From Dolomedes plantarius (lineage: Eukaryota > Arthropoda > Arachnida > Araneae > Dolomedidae), in assembly GCA_907164885.2 (NCBI GenBank), contig OU015496.1:108589707-108653706 (forward strand): 64,000 nt of DNA, read 5' to 3'. The notes beneath the pieces are model-generated. The model was not told where the DNA came from. It saw only the letters and a list, made by a program, of their open reading frames with translations, and made no database searches. A program made the translations under genes and the position numbers. Of the stretch, positions 21,917 through 33,197 are shown piece after piece. How positions within the stretch are numbered: the first letter of the stretch is position 1; each line of letters starts with the position of its first letter.

Positions 21917-24847
21917 AGTTATAGAAAATAACACAGATGGATAGAAACACGTATTGTTTAAATTTAAACACGTCTAAGTGAAAACAAATATGTAATAAAA
22001 AATAGAGAAAAATCATATTCTGATTATACTTAACATTTCTTTTGCGCCCGTGATACCTCCTCGACATTGTCATTACTCTAATTTTAAACCTAAATACCTC
22101 TTTTAAAAACATCTACACCCAGCCATTAGATGAAAAACTTCTGAACTACACACTTAAAATAGATGAAACATGAAGGATAGCTAGTAACTTAGTTGGAATG
22201 CTTAAGGAAACAACATTGTAAAAGATTTATTAAAAACAGAAGTATAATTACATAAATTAGAAGAGATAAACAACCTGGAGAAAAATTTTAGTTGTTGAAA
22301 TTAAAGGAAAGATAATTGTGAAAAGAGAAAATGTTTTTCGTTAACAATTACTTTAAATTTAAAAAAATACTTATCTTCTGTAAAATAATTTCAGGTAATA
22401 AACTTACGTACCCATTAAAATACTAGAAAGGTCAACATATTCCATTTAAGATATAAAATACCAAGTCTTAGCCGGTGCCAGAAATGGAATTAAATTAACG
22501 ATACATAATTATTTATTTTCTTTGAATCATGGAAGTTAAATTTACATGAAAGCTAACAATGATAATATGTAAATACAGTCCACTAATTATGTGGACGAAC
22601 AACTTTTTGTAATAATGTAGTAGATTGGTGTAGTTTGACCATCGGATCCATTTCTTGGGATTCTCTTGTATATTATTACATGGATATGCGTGTATGTAGA
22701 TGTAAACACACTTTGGGAGAAGTTTTTATATATATGCAAGTCAAGGATAGTTTGTTCATGGAACAAGGAGGACATGGAATACGTTCATGTTGTTTGAGAA
22801 AAAAAATATTGTTTTGGTAAGATGTCTTCAATATTGCTCTAAGACATTAGAAAGTTATCCTAATTGGGAAAGAATTTAACGATGTTGTCACAGACAATGA
22901 AACTATATTTTGTTGTCATTTCGATTGAGGACAAGGAAAAGAAGGATACATCTTATTTAGCGGTATTCGTAAACAAAGTTGAAATGATTACATTTTTAAG
23001 CATTTCTTTGATCCATCTCAGTTTATCACTGTATGAAACTATGGTTTCTTTCCTTCATCAATAATTAATAGGCATTTCTTTTTTCCGTTCAAATTAATAT
23101 CAATTAATCCACTTTCTATAGGTGGGAAATTTGCCTTTACCCGCATATAAATCTCAGAACAAAAGTAATTTTTAATTGTTACTTCTAAATTTAGGAGAGA
23201 AAAAAAAACCCTTCTGGAACTGTAAAACCTTCGTTAGCATCCCGCACACAAACTTTGATTTTTTGTAAATGAATAGAAATTTTCTCAAAATTCGGAATAC
23301 CGCTGCCTACAATATCCCAGCTTCCGAATTTTTGAAAGGTGTGGTTGCTTTGTTTTTATTTATTTTTTTATTTAGCACTAAAAAAAAAAACAGTGTGGTA
23401 AATTAACATAACTGAAAAAATAGTTTATGACAATATCACAAAAAATATTATAAAAATGTATCAGTTTTTTTAATGAAAAATCTTTTGTTCGTTAAATTTA
23501 AATTTTGAACGAATAGCATTTTTTACTAGAAAACTTAAAATACAAATATAATAAAAGTTTATTTTTCCACTTATTTTCAAATAATTCTCAGAGAAAAAAA
23601 ATAACAGTAATTTCTGTTCACTTTATCAAGTATGAACAGCAAAAATTGTGTTTTGGTGAAGGAAAAAAAAATGTTTGCGGAAACAATAACAGCAACTTAC
23701 TTTAATAACACAATAATGAAGAAACTAAAAAGAGTTTAGATTAAACAAATATTTGTAACAAATATACAGAATCAAGTTATTACAGCCGCATTTACAATAT
23801 TATTTTTATTAGAAATTTTTTAATGTCAATAAAGCAGTAATTATTTACTAAGTTAAACTCTTTATATTCACAGAAATGTACTGTGATGAAATATATTCAT
23901 TGTTGAGTAAAGTGAAACTTTTTTTTTTTTTTATGATAAAATATATATAAATACAGGTATATGAATTATTTATGCACAGTCAGCTAGCTAATGCATATAG
24001 GATTCTTAACTTTTTTATATTGTTAGAGACTTTGGCTTTTATTTACCTATCGGTGTTTCGTAAATACAATACCTTCTTTCAAAAGGTATACACACACATA
24101 AAAGGCAGGTCTTCAATCTGGTAGGCACACGACCTTAGCTGATGATATACAAGTAAAACGTTGTTGTGGACAGTTCACGTGACAGTTAAACCCCGGGAAC
24201 CCACAGTGTTGAGCATGGCTTCTTTAAAATATTAGTCTGGCCAACCAGGTTTTGCAAGCACGGCATATGCTTTTCCTTCTTTCTCAATACGTCTATTCAA
24301 CGTGGCAGTCCTTCACAGTCATTATAACATTCCGAAAATGCATGAAATTAAACGTTACCTATGCATAATTTATATTCCTCCTCTACTATATTTCTATACA
24401 AATTCTATAGGTTGTTGCTCTCTTAAACTTTGTCCTCGTTTGTATATGTCAAGCTCAAGAAAATAAGTTTTCAATTTTCAAGAGCAATCACATGATGATT
24501 GCTCAAATTATAAAATGTTCCCCATTCAATATTTTTATGTTATAATATGTACGTAATTAATTGAACTTTTTATCACTGACTTTATTACGCAATTGCATGT
24601 AGTAATAAAATTCACTTTGATCTTTTTGGAGAAAATGTTTAAACTTCTTGGGATCTCAGTAGTCTTATCAGTAAATATCCATATTTAATTCCCAACCTCA
24701 GAATTGCTATTCAAAATAGGGAATATTTATTAGTAACTTTAAAGAAGCTGTTAGACAAGCATGATAAATCTTAATCCGAAAAGCTTCTGTAAGATATTGC
24801 AGTGGTTAGAGGGAAAACAGAACGGATTCTAAGGATACTGGCTTCTC
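21917..24847. other. Long unassigned stretch
   Basis: AT-rich, no recognised coding motif on either strand. Short frames near 22600-23060 lack homology that I can recognise. Confidence 0.45.
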
Positions 24848-25270
24848 CAAAAACAAGGATTAAGTTTATTTCCAGTATACTACCAAAGTACTTTTATTTA
24901 CCTGGGGCAGATTTTGTATATAAAACTCTTTATTCACATGGAAAATACTTGAACTATGTTACTAAGTTACAGAATACTAGATTCCTAAATTATTATCTTT
25001 AAGATTGATAAAATATTGTGTTCCTCTCTTTCATTGTGTGCGTATTTTTCACACATACACACAAAGAGAGAGAACGGCATAGTGGTTTAGCAATCTTGAA
25101 GTTAATAATTTAGAAATCTAGTATTCAGTAATTTGGCAATATAGTTCAATTATTTTCTATGTGAATAAAGAGTTTTATATACAGAATCTGTAGTGACAGT
25201 ACTTTCACAGTACAGAATCTGTAAATGACAGTACTTTGGCAGTATACTGGAAATAAACTTTAACCTATTT
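24848..25270. repeat. Long hairpin (foldback), arms about 180-200 bases
   Basis: The left arm from about 24848 contains AGTTTATTTCCAGTATACT, AAAACTCTTTATTCACAT and AATACTAGATT. The right arm carries the complements in reverse order out to about 25270. The centre lies near 25045-25055, within a TGTGTGCG/CACACA segment. The right arm also holds a local tandem duplication of ACAGAATCTGTA. Left and right open frames are mirror images, not genes. It may be a MITE or a potential double-stranded RNA source. Confidence 0.85.
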
Positions 25271-25685
25271 TTGTGCCGGAATGGAAGTCCCGACGGGTAA
25301 CAGAAATTGTCTGAGGTAAGTTTTAAATAAAAGGCAGGTAATTTAGCGTAAAAACTGTTAAGACTGGATTGCAAATTATATTTTCCTCAACTTTTATCCT
25401 TTTTCTCTCTAAAAGTTCCTAGTAATTCCAACTTCTTAGGAGTTTACACTAAGGCATTATTCGCGCTATACAGAGAAAACCTTTAAATTTATTAATGCAT
25501 TTCAATATTTACGCTATACACATTTCACAGAACTACATTAGAAGGGTTTTGGATTTTTACTCGCAACATAATTCGGTATGAAACGTACGAATAGAACAAA
25601 TGACTGCAGTATTCGCGGATAAATAGCGAAAACCGTAGTTTCACAGGATGGTTGGGGGTACTTAGAAATAGTACTTAACGGATAT
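25271..25685. other. Unassigned stretch
   Basis: No gene or named repeat recognised. Confidence 0.4.
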
Positions 25686-26042
25686 GTTGTTGTTGTTGTT
25701 GTTGTTGTTGTTGTGTATGGCCCTTGGCCGGAATGTATTCCAAAGCAGGTCCATATAGGCTAGCGGACTGAGGGGTGCGGCTCCGGTTTATATTGCCACC
25801 ACAAGGGTTGGAGTCCAAATTAGCCAGGTGCTACTTCAATTTTCACCGAGCACTGCCAGAGGTGACATCTGGGGGGATCGTACCATCCCCACCCACTTAC
25901 CTCAAGGGATAACTTTTCGATCTATGGATTTAACCTGCCCATATCCGGCTTAGACACGAAAATATTCAATGGCGCTTGTTGGGATTCGATCCAAGCAGCC
26001 TCAGTACCGAAAGACCAACACGCGTCCACTAGGCTACTTCTG
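25686..26042 (-). repeat. tRNA-derived SINE, family 1
   Basis: On the minus strand the head begins near 26040: AGCCTAGTGGACGCG (A-box) and GGATCGAATCCC (B-box), about 40 bases apart. It continues through a long tRNA-unrelated body containing ACCGGAGCCGCACC and CCGCTAGCCTATATGG, and ends in an (AAC)n tail, seen here as (TTG)n at 25686-25714. The body matches the + strand copy at 47829-48137. RNA polymerase III boxes plus simple-repeat tail identify a SINE. Confidence 0.85.
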
Positions 26043-26052
26043 GCTCGCTTAA

Positions 26053-26295
26053 CCCTTTGAGGGGCGCCATTTGTGCAGTGCAAAAGTGAAAACTACTCTT
26101 TTTTTCACTTACATTCGATGTATTCCAGTTAAATGAGCAGAAGAATGGCTAATACTACCAACTGTTATCAGTTCAAAGAGGCAAACACATTTTGAAACTT
26201 TTAATTAGAAAATGTTAAGAATTTTTAGGTTAAAAAAATCGGGCAAAAAATCTGCACCGTGCAAACGGGAGGCCTTGTTGTTGCTCCTGGAAAGG
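26053..26295. mobile_element. Small TTAA-flanked MITE
   Basis: TTAA (26049-26052) then CCCTTTGAGGGGCGCC; the right end on the minus strand is CCTTTCCAGGAGCAAC after TTAA (26296-26299). TIR similarity is limited to the outer bases. The TTAACCCTTTGA start is common to piggyBac-like elements. Confidence 0.45.
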
Positions 26296-26299
26296 TTAA

Positions 26300-27325
26300 G
26301 GGATATAATGCATGCTAATATTAACATTTAAATACTAAATATATTAATTCTTCATAAGATAACTAGAGATTATAGAATTATTCTAAATTACAATTAATTT
26401 AACTCTAAAACTATATAGAAGTTACAATCTTATAGCTGCAAAATGATTCCAGTTATCCAACACGTCAAAAGCAGTACAATGTGAATAAACTTTTAACAGG
26501 AAATAAAAATGTAACAAGAAAGTCATAACTTTGGAATATAAATCCCCTAAAAGGAAAACTTTAGCACTCCCCGAATTTATATTAAAACTTTTCAGATACG
26601 GCATTCATGATATTTCATCCGCTCGGCCACAATGCAACGTCATTTATCGTCCAAATACTTTGTGACCTAAATTATATAAAGGACAAAGAGCGCACCAGGT
26701 CATGTTCTTCAAATTGATAGTTATAAATAGATCGCGAGGACGGTTCAATATACTTCTAGAATTTTCTAACAAATGGAAGCTTTTGCTAGACAGATAAATG
26801 CCAACTGAACTTCAACTGACATTTCATGCGGAAGTTCTCGCTTTATAATTTCTGGGCAAGGAGAGAAAAAAAAATTACATCTTTTGTAAACGAAAATCGA
26901 TAATGAGATATTTCAATAACTATTAAAACGATATTTTAACTATTATGGAGAGTATTCTGGAAATGATTCGACCCATTTGCAGTTTTATTGCGAACTATAT
27001 TAAGAGAATAGGGGATGTTACTTTTGTATGGACTATTTTCTGTTAATGGAGATACGTACGAACTATGTTTAAATTAAATGTTATAGGAAAGGTTGGAATA
27101 TAATTTTGCTCTGAGAGATAACGGACCATAATCTTGATAGTTAAAAAAAGGTACTCTGAAGTACAATCTCAGAAAAACTTTCTGTATTTAATAGTATATA
27201 GCGCCCTCTACATATGAAAGATTGGGCATGGTCGAAAGTTCAAAACTGAATATCAATTAGTCCTCATATCTAAATTATTAATAAAGTTGATCATGATTAA
27301 TATCTCTAACAAAGATGACAATATA
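26300..27325. other. Unassigned AT-rich stretch
   Basis: No gene, SINE or TIR recognised. Confidence 0.45.
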
Positions 27326-28623
27326 CTACATGGGGGAAAAGTCCCGTAACTCGGCACTAAAGGGCATCCGCAATGAAATTTCCATATAATGTTCTATTTG
27401 TGCTAACCTTCAAAAGATTGCTATCAAAGTTTCATGACATGTTGGATATTTATTTACGAGTTGCGGTCCTGTAAGTAACGCTACTTTTGATTTTGTGTAA
27501 ACAAAGAATCAAAAAGAATTTCTTGTCTTAATTAAACATTGCTTTTTGATGAAAAAAAAATACCGTCCAAACCCAAGAATGGCTCGAAAAATATTACAGC
27601 ACATCTGCTCAGTCGAAAACAACCATTTGTTTAGCGAGTTTGAAAATGGTCGTACGAACACCGATAATGCCGCACGTTCTGGACGTCCAGTTGAGGCAAC
27701 AACTCTAGAGAACATCCAAAAAAGTCTACCGTATTGTGTTGAAAGACCGCAAAGTGAAAGTAAGGGAGATAGTTGACATAGTTAAGATATCAACAGAATG
27801 GGTGAGACATATTTTGCATGAGCATTTAAATATAAAAAAGCTTTGTGCGAGATGGGTGCCGCGTTTTCTAATAATTGGTTAAAAACAGCAACGTGCCGAC
27901 AATTCAGAGCGCACTTTGGCTATAAAAGCGTAATCCAAACGGGGTTTTCCACCGATTCGTAACAATGGATGAACATGGATCCATTACTGCACACTTTAAT
28001 GAAAAAGAGTCTGCAGGGTGGTTGGAAGCTCGCAAAAGTTGACTATAGCTCCCAAAGACGCACCAATCGGCTGGAAAGGTCTTGGGCAGTATTTTTTTTT
28101 TTTGGGGGGGGATGCACGGGGCACAATATTCATCGACTATCTTGATAAAGTAAAACAATCACAGGAAAGTATTAAGCAGCAATATTGGACCGCTTGGAGG
28201 ACGATATCAAGAAAAAAAAAAAGGTCGCACATGGCGAAAAAAAGGGCTGTTTCACCAAGACAATTCACCGGCTCACACGTCAGTGAAAGGGATGGTAAAA
28301 TTGAATAAATTAAAATTCGAATTGCTCCACCATCCACCGTATTATCTAGATCTGACCCCTATCGGCTATTATTTGTTTCCTAACTTGAAGCGATGGCTTC
28401 AGGGGAAGAGATTTTTATCAAATGAGGATGTTAAATGCGAAACTGATGTGCATTTTGAAGCCCTTGACAAATCTTACTATATGAAAGGCATTCAAATGTT
28501 AGAGGACCGTTGAAATAAGTGTCGCTCTTGAGGAAAATTATGTTGAAGGATAAAATCGATTTTTGACCAAAAAAAAAAAATGTTTTTTTCATTGCTAATC
28601 CTGGAACTTTTCACCCCATGTAG
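27326..28623 (+). mobile_element. mariner element (irritans-like), full-length but dead
   Basis: Ends CTACATGGGG...CCCCATGTAG are perfect inverted repeats, and the GAAAAGT block just inside matches too. TA lies at 27324-27325 and 28624-28625, the expected target duplication. The length of 1298 bases is the normal mariner size. The interior encodes a decayed transposase in the + orientation. Confidence 0.93.
27549..28553 (+). pseudogene. mariner transposase, multiply frameshifted
   Basis: Would catalyse cut-and-paste transposition through a DD34D catalytic domain. Visible pieces, in several frames: an N-terminal helix-turn-helix region ending FENGRTNTDNAARSGRPVEA; LCARWVPR near 27840; FVTMDEHG (first catalytic Asp kept, the usual TW after DE lost); IFIDYLDK; LFHQDNSPAHTSVKGM (second Asp kept); LLHHPPYYLDLTPIGYYLF; and DKSYYMKGIQMLEDR with a final VALEENYVEG in another frame. 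In the normal SPDLAPSD motif the last Asp is catalytic. Here it is Gly (LTPIGYY), so the active site is gone as well as the frame. The pattern is closest to the irritans subfamily. The 28080-28120 stretch contains a run of T and G that has probably slipped. Confidence 0.9.
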
Positions 28624-28892
28624 TACCGTAAACCTCACATAAATGAAGCAATGTATCGTAGAGTCAAATAGTATGTTTTATATTTTTTTTCCAAAGCGAA
28701 GGCACTTTGTTAGATAGACATTCGCCTTTATTCACCGCAGTTTTTGCTGGTCACTTTATTATGAGCGATGTAGGCGGACCATTATTAACACCTTGACTGC
28801 CAGGCTTAATTTCGCCGGTGAAGGGCTATATACCAGGCTATGCGGTGTAACATGTTCGTGTCATAAATCATTTAAAAACTTCTGTGATGTAA

Positions 28893-29904
28893 TCTATATA
28901 TATAAAACGCGTAGGTATGCGGCACAAAAATCGGCGATATTTCTACATTCCGAATGGCAACGGCTGCAACTACCAGATGTAAACATTAGCCGCCGACCCG
29001 ACCGCGTGTGTGTAGTGGTTTGATGATAGCACGTAATTTGGTACAATATAATTGCTGTATTTTACACGTGAATAATTTTAATTTATTCACGAGATAATTT
29101 ATTCTTTTATTCCATCGGTTTTTCTAAATGTATGTAAGAGGACAAACTTTTGACAAAATATGTTTAGACCTATCAAATCCAGTGTTTAGTCATGGACAGT
29201 TGTATGTAGGTTATCTAGCGTCCGTTCTTTTGATTCTGTCAGTGCAGTATCTCCTATTTGTGAAATACTCAACTGTGTATATCAAGAAGTTTGAGGAATA
29301 TCATAGTAAAATATTAATAATTGCATTATAATATTTTAATAGTAAGTAAGAGTTAATTGTCTACACATTTTAAGTGGTACTTGCTGAATTTTTACTCCAT
29401 TTTATAAGTTAAGAAATTTTCCCAACAATTTTTTATTTGGTATGATTAAGTGTAGCTATCTGAATTGTGAACAATAGTACATATAGAGAGTGATGTAATC
29501 CACACTATATTTTAGTACTTGCTGAACTTTTACTCCATTTTATACGTGAAAAAAAATTTCTCCAACAATTTCTTATCTGATGTAACGATAAAGTGTATTA
29601 CATACAGAGAGAAAGGAATGTAATTTTTAAAATCTTTTTTGTTGGGTTTCTCAGTCTTATCTTCAACTCTGTTCTGAAGTAATGGAAATTCATATTTTTT
29701 TAATCACGATGTTTTAGAATCATCGTTATAGAGAATTTTGCAATGATTATAAATTTTTTGGCTGAGATCGCACTACCACTTAACAACGTATATTTATGAT
29801 TACAGGTAATGGTAACATTCCTTACATACGTTTCTTTCAGTTGAGATTTTTTGCAAAAGAAAATATAAAACTAAAAGCGACCATGCTGGTCGCGCAGCGG
29901 CTAG
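28893..29904 (+). mobile_element. Helitron (1.0 kb) with helicase fragment, nested in the piggyBac-like element
   Basis: It starts TCTATATATATAAAACGCG after A (28892). It ends with hairpin GCGACCATGCTGGTCGC, then GCAGCGG and CTAG (29901-29904) before T (29905). The 5' TC, a 3' hairpin about 7 bases before CTRR, and A|T insertion without target duplication are the defining Helitron features. It retains a scrap of the Pif1-type helicase (29128-29331). Its 5' flank differs from the GACT-rich family at 914, 40103 and 54777, so it is a separate family. Confidence 0.9.
29128..29331 (+). pseudogene. C-terminal fragment of a Helitron Pif1-type helicase
   Basis: The segment GQTFDKICLDLSNPVFSHGQ followed by LYV (about 29140-29211) matches the last conserved block of Helitron/Pif1 helicases: the Q(G)QT..K..L.L..PVFSHGQLYVA region of motif VI. 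After LYV the expected AFSRV (arginine finger region) is replaced by GYLASV, so the homology breaks. The rest of the 67-codon frame is probably non-coding. The Rep (HUH) nuclease and the Walker motifs are missing. The fragment is inside the Helitron and reads in the same direction, as in parent autonomous copies. Confidence 0.8.
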
Positions 29905-30279
29905 TAGTGAAGAATTTAAGGTTCTTTAAATAATACGAGCAAATATAAAACACGTGAGCACAGACAACAGTCGAATCGCAACTGACGTTTTGATTTTTGA
30001 AGCGATTATGCGAATTCATAGCCCGCCGCTCCTTTCGCCCTCTAGCGGCGTCCTTGTAGTAGAATCAAGGTCATTACTACTCACCTCCGACCAGTACCAT
30101 GCTATATCAGTTTCATATCACTGACCAATCCGGTTCAAATATGCACTCATTACTGTGTAGTGAACGACGTACGTCCTGGTCGCTGATTAATGAAATGAGA
30201 GGACGTACGCTGCGTATGTCTTGGTAGTCAAGGGATTAATTCATAATGAAGGGACGACACAAACGGAGGTATTGTAGTC

Positions 30280-30356
30280 GCGTGCGCCGGGATTCGATCC
30301 GATCACCCTCAGCACCGAAAACTAGCGCTCTTTACCACAAGACCACCTCGGCCCTG
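30280..30356 (-). repeat. tRNA-derived SINE head
   Basis: Minus strand: GGTGGTCTTGTGGTAAAGAGCGC (A-box region, positions up to 30352), then GATCGGATCGAATCCCGGCG (B-box), about 35 bases apart. It directly follows the piggyBac-like element. Confidence 0.7.
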
Positions 30357-30593
30357 TTTTTATAAGTTTGAAAGTATAATATCAGCACACTTTTTGACAG
30401 ACATACATTGAGGAGGGGATATATATATTACGCTATTCGGTACAATGATTGGAAGATGTTTAGATAGCTGAAAAATTGACAAAAACTGTGGAAAATATCC
30501 TTTTACGGGATATATATTGAACAGAAATTAATATTACGATATATTAACATAACTTTTATAACTTCTAATTTTCATATCGGCGATTTTAAGAAG

Positions 30594-30770
30594 TTTGTTT
30601 TGGTTTGGAGGACTACGGTCAACATTTTTGCCACACGAGAGCTAATTAGAACGGGGCCTACTGCTTAAAGCCTATTCTGTATTGCTACAAACATCCATGC
30701 CAAGAGTGGCACTCGAAACCATAGACTTTGACAAATGACAGCGCCCTAACCATCCGGCCATCGTCCAGCC
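30594..30770 (-). repeat. tRNA-derived SINE, family 2
   Basis: Minus strand: CGGATGGTTAGGGCGCTG (A-box region), GGTTTCGAGTGCCACTC (B-box), TTGGCATGGATGTTTGTAGC, GGCTTTAAGCAGTAG, GGTCAAC-complement and an (AAACC)-like tail. It aligns along its length with 42857-43030 and 60244-60438. Confidence 0.85.
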
Positions 30771-32720
30771 GTTATAGAGGATAATGGTCTTATAAGAAAT
30801 ATCTTTAATTTTTAAAAGATTTTTTTGAAATTTTATTTTACGAGTAATTATTGTAAATAAGCTAGATGAAATTTTGTAGATTTTAAAATGACTTGGCAAC
30901 TTGTTTCCGCATTTTGTTAAAGAAAATAGTCAACGTGTTTAAGAAAATATTTTCAGCAATTAAAATTTTAATATTTAGAAATGATCTGTCATCTTAAAAC
31001 ATGCGCATTTCTTATCTTTTCCGCCCTTAAGGAAATTCTATTTATATCTTTATTTGTCCATACAAGCCTGCTTAGCATACATTGTAAATATTCATTGCAA
31101 TTATAAAAAAAGGGCCTTCAAACTGTAACTTACAGATATGTCAATATAATCAAGGAACCAAATCACCATCTACTCGCCATAATTAGAAATCTGAATCAAG
31201 ATTGGACCTGAATCAAGATGTTAGTTCGCACACAAACTTTGTTACGGGCAGACAATCAAACACTAAATTTCCCTCGGCCACCAGATTTCTTCATATTTCA
31301 GTACGATTGGGAACTAATGGAGTTATGGAACGAAACTGGAATTCCCTAACACAAGTCTACCATATATTTAAATTCTCTCATCAACACGCAGCCCACTCCC
31401 TCGTTAACTCAATGCTGAACTAATTTGTCAGCTACGTGTGCTTTTAGCTTACCCCCGAAACCATAATCGTTTTAACAAACCGTGCGAAAACAAATTGCCT
31501 ATTCCGGCGTAAATAGGGCCCGCTAATTCGCAAGATGCCTCCTTGTACATATAGCGGGGAGCAATCAAAACGCCCACGAGCTGAATTTAAAAATTTCATT
31601 CGATATGATAACACATTCAGATAATTTCGGGAGTTTATACTTCGTACATGTACATTTCTACAATGTATAATGCATTTTCAACGTTTACGGGCTAACATAA
31701 AAGAGTCTGGAGTCAAGCCAAATAACATCTCTAGAAATGTTAGGAATTCTTTTTTTAAGTCGAAAATGTTTTATTAGCACTGTAAAATGCTGAATAAATT
31801 TAAATATTCTTCCTCTCTCGCAGCAATCAAAGAACAACATTAAAAAAAAAAATCTCAAAATATTGATTTGAAAAACTGCGTGAGCATTTGAATTGCATTC
31901 TTTTTATTTAATATTTATTCCCGATAGTTTTGCCTGATGTATAGATAAATACGCTATATAAAATCAATAAAAAATGTATAGGGAAGCAACAATTTTAAAC
32001 AATTTAAATAAAAAATAATTGCTGTTAGGCTTAACGTTCGTACATTGAGTCTAGCATTTCATGTCTAAACTCAGTCAAAAAAAAAAGCTCCATATTAAAT
32101 ATAAATAAAAACAAGCAGGAAAATTTACGCATATTTTGTTAAAATTGAAACAGACGATAAATAATTGTTGGAATTAATCGTATTCAGATTCAAAATTCCA
32201 ATTTTACCCTCTCTTCAGCAAATGATGCAGTTACCAAATGCGGGACTGAAAACGAGGAAAAGTTTAAAATGGCATTCTACCAAATACACTGCTGAGTTTT
32301 GTTCCACGTTGCTAATGATTTTGCCTAGTAGATTGGTTATGTTTATTTGATAGTACATTTTAGAAGCGAGATGCTTAATAAAACATAGATTTTATTAAAA
32401 ATAGAAGGCAGTATTTTCTTCTCGGATAGTAGATACTTCATAAATCTGTAAACTCTGATAATGGTGGATTAATAAATTCACCATCAACAATAATATTGAA
32501 ACACTTTGAAGTAATAATATTCTAAATCATTTTAACGAGTGACGCACTTACAGAGGGGGTTGGGGGGCTTAAGTCTCCTCGGGCCGAAAATCTATTTTCC
32601 TTGAATTTTTGGGCAACAAATACTACTTTCACGATATTACTTTTAAAAAAATCGGAAAAGAAATTTTTTTATTTGTTTAAACGTCATTATATTATTTAAA
32701 ATCATAAGCTTTTGTATATC
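30771..32720. other. Unassigned stretch
   Basis: AT-rich with no recognised gene. The segment at 32535-32600 (GAGGGGGTTGGGGGGC...) is GC-rich and could be one end of an hAT-like MITE, but no partner end was found. Confidence 0.4.
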
Positions 32721-32971
32721 TATGGTACCCGGTATAAAGGGTTTAAGTCAAAAACAGTGATTTAATTATACCAAGTTATTGTGTTTTATACCAGTCGCAG
32801 AACTATAATTTCGACTCGAGTCTTTTACACAAAGAAATGTAATTTTGTATACAAAATTGATAAGACTAAAGCCTTTTATACAAATCAAAACATTTGTTTT
32901 TTTCATCAATAATAACATATATCTAAAAATCCCTTTTTATTTTACTTAAGCTCTTTATACCGGGCACCGTA
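32721..32971. mobile_element. MITE with TIR TA.GGTNCCCGGTATAAAG
   Basis: The left end TATGGTACCCGGTATAAAG is mirrored by TACGGTGCCCGGTATAAAG on the minus strand at the right end. Both lie next to ATATC/GATAT. At 251 bases it has no coding capacity. Confidence 0.78.
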
Positions 32972-33044
32972 GATATAATCTTATAGTCTTGGTAGAAGAA
33001 ACTCTATAGGGGAAATTGTTATTCGACAATACGGCTACCACAGC

Positions 33045-33197
33045 TTTCGCTTATAAGCATTGTAGAACCTGTAACCTCGTAGCAATACTTGCATACTCAG
33101 CCGAAGGTTAAGCACCTATTTTAGTAAGGGTCTGGGCACAGGACGGACAGTACAGATCTGCCGACCAATTGGGGAAACCCGGGGCCCTGGGAAATTG
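33045..33197 (+). repeat. Unclassified repeat, copy 1 of an inverted pair
   Basis: Contains ACGGACAGTACAGATCTGCC, GACCAATTGG and CGGGGCCCTGGG. The reverse complement of 34682-34885 matches along the length, including ACCACAGCTTTCGCTTATA and CGTAGCAA..CTTG.ATAC.CAG.CGA. Not SINE-headed as far as I can see. Confidence 0.75.

Larger units (their letters stand above)
28785..30239. mobile_element. piggyBac-like non-autonomous element split by a Helitron
   Basis: TTAA (28785-28788) then CACCTTGACTGCCAGG; the right end on the minus strand is TCCCTTGACTACCAAG next to TTAA (30236-30239). TTAA duplication with a CCTTGACTGCCA terminus is a known piggyBac-like pattern. Removing the Helitron at 28893-29904 leaves about 440 bases of element sequence, without transposase coding. 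Confidence 0.75.

Noticed and set aside
24802..25374. Two similar open frames on opposite strands
   Set aside because: Mirror images produced by the long hairpin, not a gene pair.
25686..25714. (TTG)n tract as an independent microsatellite or CRISPR-like repeat
   Set aside because: It is the tail of a minus-strand SINE. No repeat-spacer array exists in the window.
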